From: Thermanaerothrix daxensis
Lineage (GTDB): Bacteria > Chloroflexota > Anaerolineae > Anaerolineales > Anaerolineaceae
Direction of reading: 5' to 3'
NCBI RefSeq assembly: GCF_001306145.1
Contig: NZ_LGKO01000006.1
Location: forward strand, 186,001-250,000
Length of the DNA: 64,000 nt
In this document: positions 58,170 to 64,000 of the stretch, piece after piece
How positions within the stretch are numbered: position 1 is the first letter of the stretch
Layout: every line of letters begins with the position of its first letter
Program-made: the position numbers and the translations under genes
Notes under the pieces: model-generated
The model's database searches: none
The model's input: only the letters and a program-made list of their open reading frames with translations
What the model was told of the DNA's origin: nothing

Positions 58170-59627
58170 ATGGGAATGGATTTTCAAACTCCTGCCTGGG
58201 TGCATGAGGCGGTCTTTTATCAGATTTTCCCCGATCGTTTCGCCAGCAGTCCGGCGGTGGAGAAGCCGGGTAATTTGGAAGCCTGGGAAGCCGCTCCTAC
58301 CCCCTATGGCTTCAAAGGGGGGGACTTGCTGGGAATTGTGGAGCACCTGGATTACCTCCAGGATCTGGGCATTACTGCCATTTACCTCAACCCCATTTTC
58401 CAATCGGCTTCCAATCACCGCTATCACACCCACGATTACTTTCGCGTGGATCCGCTGCTCGGCGGGGATGCGGCCTTTCGCCGTTTGCTGGACGAGGCGC
58501 ACCGCCGGGGCATGCGCATCATCCTGGATGGCGTCTTCAATCATGCCAGTCGGGGCTTCTTCCAGTTCCACCACATTCTGGAGGTGGGGGCACAATCTCC
58601 CTATCTGGATTGGTTTGTGATCAAGGGGTTCCCCCTCAATGCCTACGAGGGCACGCCCAATTACAAGTGTTGGTGGAATTTGCCCGCCCTGCCCGAATTC
58701 AACCATGCCAACCCCCAGGTACAGCGCTTTATTTTTGATGTGGCACGCTACTGGCTGGAGCAGGGGATTGATGGCTGGCGGCTGGATGTGCCTTTCTGCG
58801 TTACAGAGCCGGGCTTCTGGGCACGGTTTCGCGAGGTGGTCAAGGCTGCCAACCCGGAGGCCTATATCACGGGCGAAATCCCGGAGGCTGCCGATCCCTG
58901 GCTGCAGGGGGATCAATTCGACGGGGTGATGAATTACCTGCTGACTTACGCCTGCTGGGGCTTTTTCGGCGGAGAACATCTGCGGCGCGACCTGGTTGGA
59001 CACTGGTACCAGCACGGCCCGGAGTTCTTTGTGAATGACGCAGCCGGTTTTGCGGAGAAGATCACCCATCTGCTGGAGCGCTACCCGCGCCCGGCAGTGC
59101 TGGCGCAGTTGAATTTACTGGATAGCCATGATACGGCTCGCTTCCTTTCGCTGGTGGGTGGGGAGCGTGCTCGACTGCGCTTGGCCGTGCTTTTCCTGAT
59201 GACCTACCCCGGCGCACCCTGCGTTTACTACGGGGATGAGATTGGGCTGGAAGGAGGGCAAGACCCCGATTGCCGGCGGGCTTTCCCCTGGGACGAGCGG
59301 CGCTGGGATCAGGATCTGCGCGCCTGGTATCGTACCTGCATCGGCCTGCGCCGGGCGCACCCGGCTCTGCGCACCGGGACGTTTACGGTGCTCCACGCTC
59401 AGGGAGATGTGCTCATCTACGCACGTCAGTCAGGGGCAGATGCGGCTGTGATCATCCTGAATCGCTCGTCGCAGACCCTGCACCTGGATGTAGAGGTGGG
59501 AGCAGGCCTGCCGGAAGCCTCGCGCTGGCGCGATGCGCTGGGGGCAGGGACGGCCCAGGTCACACAGGGCCATCTGCACGGCCTCAGTCTGGGCCCGCTG
59601 AGCGGGGCCGTGCTGTTGCCGGCCTGA
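58170..59627 (+). CDS. GH13 alpha-glucanase (neopullulanase/cyclomaltodextrinase-like)
   Basis: 485 residues. Starts PAWVHEAVFYQIFPDRF, the GH13 barrel. DGVFNHASRG near 128, GWRLDVPF near 208 (nucleophile Asp), YITGEIPE near 236 (acid/base Glu) and LLDSHDTARFL near 315 (stabilising Asp) give the full catalytic triad. The C-terminal ~80 residues are a beta sandwich. The preference for CDs, pullulan or maltodextrins cannot be read from sequence; no signal peptide, so it acts in the cytoplasm. GGGAG lies upstream of the ATG at 58170. Confidence 0.9.
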   Translation: MGMDFQTPAWVHEAVFYQIFPDRFASSPAVEKPGNLEAWEAAPTPYGFKGGDLLGIVEHLDYLQDLGITAIYLNPIFQSASNHRYHTHDYFRVDPLLGGDAAFRRLLDEAHRRGMRIILDGVFNHASRGFFQFHHILEVGAQSPYLDWFVIKGFPLNAYEGTPNYKCWWNLPALPEFNHANPQVQRFIFDVARYWLEQGIDGWRLDVPFCVTEPGFWARFREVVKAANPEAYITGEIPEAADPWLQGDQFDGVMNYLLTYACWGFFGGEHLRRDLVGHWYQHGPEFFVNDAAGFAEKITHLLERYPRPAVLAQLNLLDSHDTARFLSLVGGERARLRLAVLFLMTYPGAPCVYYGDEIGLEGGQDPDCRRAFPWDERRWDQDLRAWYRTCIGLRRAHPALRTGTFTVLHAQGDVLIYARQSGADAAVIILNRSSQTLHLDVEVGAGLPEASRWRDALGAGTAQVTQGHLHGLSLGPLSGAVLLPA

Positions 59628-59735
59628 GAAGTCACGTTTTGTATAGCCTTTAAGGGCTCCATTCTGCTCTCGCCCCGCCTGCGGGCGGGGTAAAATTGGG
59701 GACGATCTTTTGGGAAACTTATGAGGTAGAGCGGA

Positions 59736-60620
59736 ATGACGTGGATTAAGGGTAAAACGGTCTTGATTACCGTGGCGACGGATGGCATTGGTAGGGTCAC
59801 GGCGCGCGAACTGGCAAAACAGGGCGCGCAGGTGGTCATTGTGGGCCGCAACCCCGAAAAGACGGCCCAGGTGGCCGAGGCGCTGCGTGAAGAGACCCGC
59901 AATCCCCAGGTGGATTTTCTGATTGCCGATCTGGCCTCACAGGCGGCCATTCATCAGATGGTGGCCGCTTTTCGCCAGCGCTATGCGCATCTGCATGTGT
60001 TGATTAACAACGCGGGGGCCTACTTTACCCGCCGCCAGCTCAGCCCTGAGGGCCTGGAGATGACCTTTGCCCTCAATCATCTGGGCTACTTCCTGACCAC
60101 CCTGCTGCTCCTGCAGGTGCTCAAGGCCAGTGCGCCGGCTCGGATCATTAACGTCTCATCCATGGCGCATGCGGGTGCGCGACTGAACTTTGAGGATCTG
60201 CAAAACGAGCGCCGTTACAACGGCTGGCGGGCTTATTCGCAATCGAAGTTGGCCAATTTGTACTTCACCTACGAACTGGCGCGGCGGCTGGAAGGATCGG
60301 GGGTGACGGTCAATGCGCTGCACCCCGGTTTTGTGGCTTCGCGCTTTGCCCACAATAATCACGACCCGATTGCATGGGGCTTCCGCCTGCTGCAGCGCTT
60401 TTTTGCCATCTCCCCGGAGCAGGGGGCGCAAACGTCCATCTACCTGGCTACGGCGGAGGAGGTGGCCGGCGTCAGCGGGCGCTACTTCGTCAACTGCCGC
60501 GCTGTGCCTTCATCGCCGGTTTCGTATGATCGGGCGGCGGCTCAGCGCCTGTGGGAGATCAGCCTGCGCCTGTGTGGCCTGGCGGAGATCACGCCGGTCA
60601 CCTTCACGGCGGTGGGGTAG
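59736..60620 (+). CDS. Short-chain dehydrogenase/reductase
   Basis: 294 residues, Rossmann fold. LINNAGAY near 90, INVSSMAHAG near 137 with the catalytic Ser, and YSQSKLANLYF near 168 (YxxxK). The cofactor motif at the N-terminus, normally TGxxxGIG, reads TVATDGIG, so the first Gly is Val. Sequence style is like retinol-dehydrogenase-type SDRs. It converges with rnhB, overlapping by 17 bp. A TAAAAT hexamer at ~59693 is a likely -10. Confidence 0.85.
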   Translation: MTWIKGKTVLITVATDGIGRVTARELAKQGAQVVIVGRNPEKTAQVAEALREETRNPQVDFLIADLASQAAIHQMVAAFRQRYAHLHVLINNAGAYFTRRQLSPEGLEMTFALNHLGYFLTTLLLLQVLKASAPARIINVSSMAHAGARLNFEDLQNERRYNGWRAYSQSKLANLYFTYELARRLEGSGVTVNALHPGFVASRFAHNNHDPIAWGFRLLQRFFAISPEQGAQTSIYLATAEEVAGVSGRYFVNCRAVPSSPVSYDRAAAQRLWEISLRLCGLAEITPVTFTAVG

Positions 60621-61269
60621 CCGCCAGCGCCTGACGCACCGGTGCAAAACTGTGCCGATGCAAGGGGCAGGGGCCCAGGCGCGCCAGGGCGGCCCGATGG
60701 GCGGGTACGCCGTAGCCCTTGTGGTGAGCGAACCCGTAGCCGGGGTACTGTGCGTCGTACTCACGCATTCGTGCGTCGCGCGCCGTTTTGGCCAGCACGG
60801 CGGCGGCGGCAATGCTCAGGGCGCGCTGGTCGCCTTTGATCAGTGCCAGTTGGGGTAAGTCGAGCTCGGGCAGGCGCAGGGCGTCAATCAGGAGATAATC
60901 GGCGCGCCAAGCGGCCGCCTCCAGTGCCCGCATCATGGCCAGGCGTGTGGCGGGCAGGATGCCCAGACGGTCAATCTCTTCCACCGAGGCCATTCCCACC
61001 CCCCAGGCCAGCGCAATGCCGCGGATGCGTTCGGCCCAGCGTTCACGCTGCGCGGGGGTGTGTTGCTTGGAATCGCGCAGGCCGCTCAGATGAGCCAGGA
61101 CCTTCTCCTCGGGGGGCAGAATCACGCAGCCCGCCGCTACCGGTCCCGCCCAGGCGCCACGCCCGGCTTCATCCAGACCGGCTACAAGGCGGGCGCCCTG
61201 TGCCCACAGGCGCCGTTCAAAGGTCAGGTTGGGAGAAGCGGGGACTTCAAAGGGGGCGAGGCGGCGCAT
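60604..61269 (-). CDS. rnhB: Ribonuclease HII
   Basis: 221 residues. LVAGLDEAGRGAWAGPVAAGCVIL near 30 carries DEAGRG, and LLIDALRLPEL with LIKGDQRALSIAAAAVLAKTARD supply the other acidic residues. It cleaves RNA in RNA-DNA hybrids and removes misincorporated ribonucleotides. Overlaps the upstream GT2 gene by 23 bp on the same strand. Confidence 0.95.
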   Translation of the reverse strand: MRRLAPFEVPASPNLTFERRLWAQGARLVAGLDEAGRGAWAGPVAAGCVILPPEEKVLAHLSGLRDSKQHTPAQRERWAERIRGIALAWGVGMASVEEIDRLGILPATRLAMMRALEAAAWRADYLLIDALRLPELDLPQLALIKGDQRALSIAAAAVLAKTARDARMREYDAQYPGYGFAHHKGYGVPAHRAALARLGPCPLHRHSFAPVRQALAATPPP

Positions 61270-61990
61270 CGTACAGCCCTCGCCGCGCGTTGCGGCGGAT
61301 TTTCAGCACATCCAGGAACATCTGGCGCGCATCGCGCCACATGCGCACTTTACTCTCGGGGTTGAAGTACCAGGGAATGGGAATTTCGACAATCTTGTAG
61401 CCCTGCCGTCGGGCGATGAAGAGGATTTCCACATCAAAGGTCCAACCGTAAATGGTTTGGTGGCGGAAGAGGTCCTCAGCAACTGCGGCGCGGAACATTT
61501 TGAAACCGCACTGGGTATCTTGCAGGCCCGGCAGGGCCAGCAGGCGTACCAGCAGGTTGAAGGCGCGGCCAGCCAGATGGCGGAATTCCGGCTCGCCGTA
61601 GCGACGGGCGCCGGGGGCTTCGCGCGAGGCAATGGCAATATCTACGTCGCCGGGTAACTGGGGCGGGAGGAAGCGATTGACCTCGGTGATGGGCATGGAG
61701 AGATCGGCATCGCAAATGAAGCGGTATGCGCCCACCGCGGCCAGCATGCCGCGCCGCACAGCCCAGCCCTTGCCGCGCACATCCTCGTGAAAGACACGCA
61801 GGTAAGGCAGACGCGCCGCAAACCCCTGTGCCACGGCCAGGGTGGCGTCGGTTGAACCATTTTCTATCACCAGTACTTCGGCAGTGTAAGGCTGGCCGGC
61901 CAGAAAATCATGGATGGCCTGCAGAGTGCTCGGCAGGCGGTGCTCTTCGTTGTAAGCGGGGATGATGATGGAAAGCAGGGGTTCGGTCAA
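61247..61990 (-). CDS. GT2 glycosyltransferase (dolichyl-phosphate glucosyltransferase-like)
   Basis: 247 residues, GT-A fold. LSIIIPAYNEEHRLPSTLQAI at the N-terminus, FICDADLSMP near 92 (DxD metal site), GKGWAVRRGM, and LQDTQCGFKMFRAAVAEDLF near 160. The order and spacing resemble enzymes forming polyprenyl-phosphate-sugar, such as dolichyl-phosphate beta-glucosyltransferase. It could provide the lipid-linked sugar used by the GT39-type proteins encoded elsewhere in the window; this link is inference. It lies between a small hypothetical gene and rnhB. Confidence 0.88.
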   Translation of the reverse strand: MTEPLLSIIIPAYNEEHRLPSTLQAIHDFLAGQPYTAEVLVIENGSTDATLAVAQGFAARLPYLRVFHEDVRGKGWAVRRGMLAAVGAYRFICDADLSMPITEVNRFLPPQLPGDVDIAIASREAPGARRYGEPEFRHLAGRAFNLLVRLLALPGLQDTQCGFKMFRAAVAEDLFRHQTIYGWTFDVEILFIARRQGYKIVEIPIPWYFNPESKVRMWRDARQMFLDVLKIRRNARRGLYDAPPRPL

Positions 61991-62030
61991 AGGTCACCTG
62001 CCCACGAGGGGTACCGCGGCGCGTGAAGGT

Positions 62031-62381
62031 CTAGAAAAGCGGAACGTTGAGGTGATCGCGCTCGCTGCCGTCGGCCTGCCCGCTGATCACCACTTCTTGC
62101 CCCGGTGCACCTGCCAGGCGGACCACCTCATACACCTCGAAGGCGTTGCCCAGGTAGGGCTTGCGGCGGCCGGTGACGAAGACCTGGCCCGCTTTGAGGC
62201 GACGGATCAATTCGTCTCGTGTGAGCAACACATGATCCGAAAAGACCAGCCCACGGCGCTCGTGCACACGTGCCAGTGCCAGCCGCCCATCCGCATCGTA
62301 GCGCACGGCCTCGACCACCCCATCAAATTTTTTGGGGAGCGATACAGCATTCGATTTCTTTTTCAAAATGGGTAGTGCCAT
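62031..62381 (-). CDS. Conserved-looking hypothetical protein
   Basis: 116 residues, rich in beta-type segments with a basic N-terminus (MALPILKKKSNAVSLPKKFDGVVEAVRYDADGRLALARVHERRG). No family recognised; no signal peptide or membrane helix. It is followed on the same strand by the GT2 and rnhB genes, 40 bp away, and lies just downstream of the tRNA gene. Confidence 0.6.
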   Translation of the reverse strand: MALPILKKKSNAVSLPKKFDGVVEAVRYDADGRLALARVHERRGLVFSDHVLLTRDELIRRLKAGQVFVTGRRKPYLGNAFEVYEVVRLAGAPGQEVVISGQADGSERDHLNVPLF

Positions 62382-62472
62382 CGGTGACCATCACCCTTTG
62401 AAGTTTGTACCCGGCTTGCGCTGCCCGCTTGCAGGAACAACCGCCGAGCATCCTCGGCGGTAAGCGTCCCAG

Positions 62473-62545
62473 TCGGGGTGGGCGGACTTGAACCGCCGAC
62501 CCCCGCGTCCCAAACGCGGTGCGCTTCCATCTGCGCCACACCCCG
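62473..62545 (-). tRNA. tRNA-Pro (anticodon TGG)
   Basis: Minus strand: acceptor arms CGGGGTG and CACCCCG pair, D-arm GGCGCAGATGGAAGCGC, anticodon stem CCGCG/CGCGG around TTTGGGA (anticodon TGG), T-arm GGCGG-TTCAAGT-CCGCC. CCA is not encoded after the discriminator A. Confidence 0.92.
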
Positions 62546-62553
62546 CTGCTTCA

Positions 62554-62584
62554 GAGTATAATCGGAAGGGTCATCCTTCGTCAA
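62554..62584 (-). promoter_or_regulatory. Promoter of tRNA-Pro
   Basis: On the minus strand TTGACG (62584-62579) and TATACT (62559-62554), 19 bp apart, ending 8 bp before the tRNA 5' end. Confidence 0.5.
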
Positions 62585-62672
62585 GGACTCTGTGGGTTTG
62601 CAGGTCGAGGGTGGCGCGCGCCCGGAGACGGGCGCATTCTGTGCCTGATTTCATTGAGGAGGCGTTTGATTC

Positions 62673-63917
62673 ATGAGCGAGTTTTCGCTGCCCGAAGTGG
62701 CGTCCCGTTTCATTCGCTATGCACGCATAGATACGCAATCCGATCCGCATTCGAACACTTGCCCCAGTACCGCCAAACAACTTGACCTGGCGCGCTTGCT
62801 GGTGCAGGAACTGGAAGCGCTGGGGTTGCAGGAGATCACGCTGGATGAGAACGGTTATGTGATGGCTACCTTGCCCTCCAATGTGAGTCACTCCGTGCCG
62901 ACGGTGGGGCTGATTGCCCACATGGACACCAGCCCTGACTTCACCGGTACCAACGTCAACCCTCAGGTTCGCTTCTACCAGGGGGGTGACCTGGTACTTG
63001 ACCCGGAGCAGGGAATTGTGCTCTCACCGCGCGAGTTCCCCGAACTAAGCCGGTATGTCGGGCAGTGGCTTATCACCACCGATGGGCGTACGCTGCTGGG
63101 CGCGGACGACAAGGCGGGCATTGCGGAGATTATTACGGCGCTGGCCCATTTGATATCTCATCCGGAGATCCCGCATGGGCGGATTCGGGTGGCCTTCACC
63201 CCCGATGAAGAGATTGGGCGTGGGGCGGATCGCTTTGATGTGGCGCGGTTTGGGGCGGATTTTGCCTACACGGTGGATGGCGGCGAATTGGGGGAACTTT
63301 CGTACGAGACTTTCAATGCTGCCAGTGCCACGGTAACGGTGCGCGGGCGCAGTGTGCATCCGGGTGCGGCCAAAGGCAAGATGATCAATGCGCTTGAAGT
63401 GGGCATGCAGTTCCACGCCTTACTTCCGGAGGCAGAGCGCCCGCAGTATACCGCAGAGCGCGAGGGGTTCTATCATCTCACTCACCTGCAGGGGACGGTG
63501 GAAGAGGCGCGCCTGCATTACATCCTCCGCGACCACGACCGTGCCCGCTTCGAGGCGCGCAAGGCCTGGCTACAGCGTGCGGCGGATTTCATTGCGGCCC
63601 GTTACGGGCAGCCGCTGGTGCAGGTGGAGGTGCGCGATTCGTACTACAACATGCGTGAGAAGATTGAGCCGGTGTGGCACATTGTCGAACTGGCCGAGGA
63701 GGCCATGCGCGCGTGTGGGGTGACTCCCAGGATTGTGCCCGTGCGGGGTGGCACAGATGGGGCGCGCCTTTCGCACATGGGCCTGCCGACCCCCAACCTC
63801 TTCACCGGCGGTCATAATTATCACGGGCGCTATGAGTACATTCCCATTCCCTCCATGGAAAAAGCCGTCGCGGTGCTGGTGGCGTTACTGCGCCGGGTGG
63901 CACAACCCCCCGCGTGA
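62673..63917 (+). CDS. pepT: Peptidase T (tripeptide aminopeptidase)
   Basis: 414 residues, M20 family. GLIAHMDTSPDFTG near 84 (His-x-Asp metal ligand and Asp), TLLGADDKAGIAEI near 139 (bridging Asp), FTPDEEIGRGAD near 172 (catalytic and ligand Glu), TVDGGELGEL and NLFTGGHNYHGRYEYIP (last His). A dimerisation domain is inserted from ~205 to 320. It removes the N-terminal residue from tripeptides in the cytoplasm. TGAGGAGG precedes the ATG at 62673. Confidence 0.95.
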   Translation: MSEFSLPEVASRFIRYARIDTQSDPHSNTCPSTAKQLDLARLLVQELEALGLQEITLDENGYVMATLPSNVSHSVPTVGLIAHMDTSPDFTGTNVNPQVRFYQGGDLVLDPEQGIVLSPREFPELSRYVGQWLITTDGRTLLGADDKAGIAEIITALAHLISHPEIPHGRIRVAFTPDEEIGRGADRFDVARFGADFAYTVDGGELGELSYETFNAASATVTVRGRSVHPGAAKGKMINALEVGMQFHALLPEAERPQYTAEREGFYHLTHLQGTVEEARLHYILRDHDRARFEARKAWLQRAADFIAARYGQPLVQVEVRDSYYNMREKIEPVWHIVELAEEAMRACGVTPRIVPVRGGTDGARLSHMGLPTPNLFTGGHNYHGRYEYIPIPSMEKAVAVLVALLRRVAQPPA

Positions 63918-63939
63918 ATGCGCCAGGTGGGGAGAATGG

Positions 63940-63945
63940 TATAAT
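63940..63945 (+). promoter_or_regulatory. -10 of the next gene beyond the window
   Basis: TATAAT in a GGTATAATAAATC context, 23 bp after the pepT stop. The gene it serves lies past position 64000. Confidence 0.4.
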
Positions 63946-64000
63946 AAATCACGGTGATCATACAATCTGGATGTGGTGTCCAGAGATTTTTCATCACCCG

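Noticed and set aside
62323-62584. Two ~72-codon minus-strand frames over the tRNA-Pro gene
   Set aside because: They run through the tRNA; the cloverleaf is complete and explains the sequence.

Overview
The window is a GC-rich bacterial chromosome segment that looks like Chloroflexota, most likely class Anaerolineae and probably thermophilic. This is inferred from gene content: Thr/Pro-rich linkers on exported proteins, TadE/TadG pseudopilins, a PBP1A with a long Pro-rich head, DUF1931 and triplicated Hsp20 genes, NnrS-type proteins, and a long GTTGCAA...TGAAAC CRISPR array. No 16S rRNA is present to confirm it.

Layout. 1-7.8 kb: a TPR protein facing a cluster of three exported pseudopilins/adhesins (TadE, vWA-TadG, TadE) and a CPBP-like membrane protein. 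7.9-12.6 kb: a class A penicillin-binding protein converging with a cysteine-desulfurase-like aminotransferase. 13.0-13.8 kb: a frameshifted REP-type (Y1) transposase carrying REP-like palindromes and 21-bp repeats. 14.1-17.4 kb: a surface/secretion locus with a small exported protein, a signal peptidase I-DUF5305-like-EAL fusion, and an RTX-type repeat protein. 17.6-27.2 kb: dnaE with an overlapping cytidine-deaminase-like gene, a divergent 6-phosphofructokinase, a GGDEF-STAND-TPR fusion regulator, and an OsmC protein.

27.2-33.0 kb: the histidine operon hisG-C-B-H-A-F-I-E (no hisD here). It is preceded by a good promoter, an almost leaderless 18-codon leader peptide with four His codons in five, and a perfect terminator-like palindrome, together a candidate ribosome-mediated attenuator. 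33.1-36.7 kb: a DppB-DppC-M28 triple fusion whose peptidase part has lost key residues. 36.7-40.5 kb: a hemerythrin/DUF1858/Crp-Fnr/NnrS group suggestive of nitric-oxide or redox stress, with a TTG-N8-CAA site upstream of nnrS. 40.77-44.32 kb: a CRISPR array of 49 repeats and 48 spacers with no cas genes in the window.

44.5-51.3 kb: glycosyltransferase, rhomboid, gmk, an FmdB-type zinc ribbon, a metalloprotease, a sugar dehydrogenase lipoprotein and a DinB-fold protein. 51.8-53.7 kb: three Hsp20 genes and a DUF1931 histone-fold protein. 53.8-64 kb: a GT39-like membrane protein, DUF3592, an N-terminally truncated APC permease, an acetamidase/formamidase, a GH13 glucanase, an SDR, rnhB, a GT2 glycosyltransferase, tRNA-Pro(TGG) and pepT.

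The most unusual items are the signal peptidase-EAL fusion locus, the his leader attenuator, the permease-M28 fusion, the GGDEF-STAND fusion and the transposase that carries REP-arm repeats. All assignments are by eye from motifs; no database search was run.
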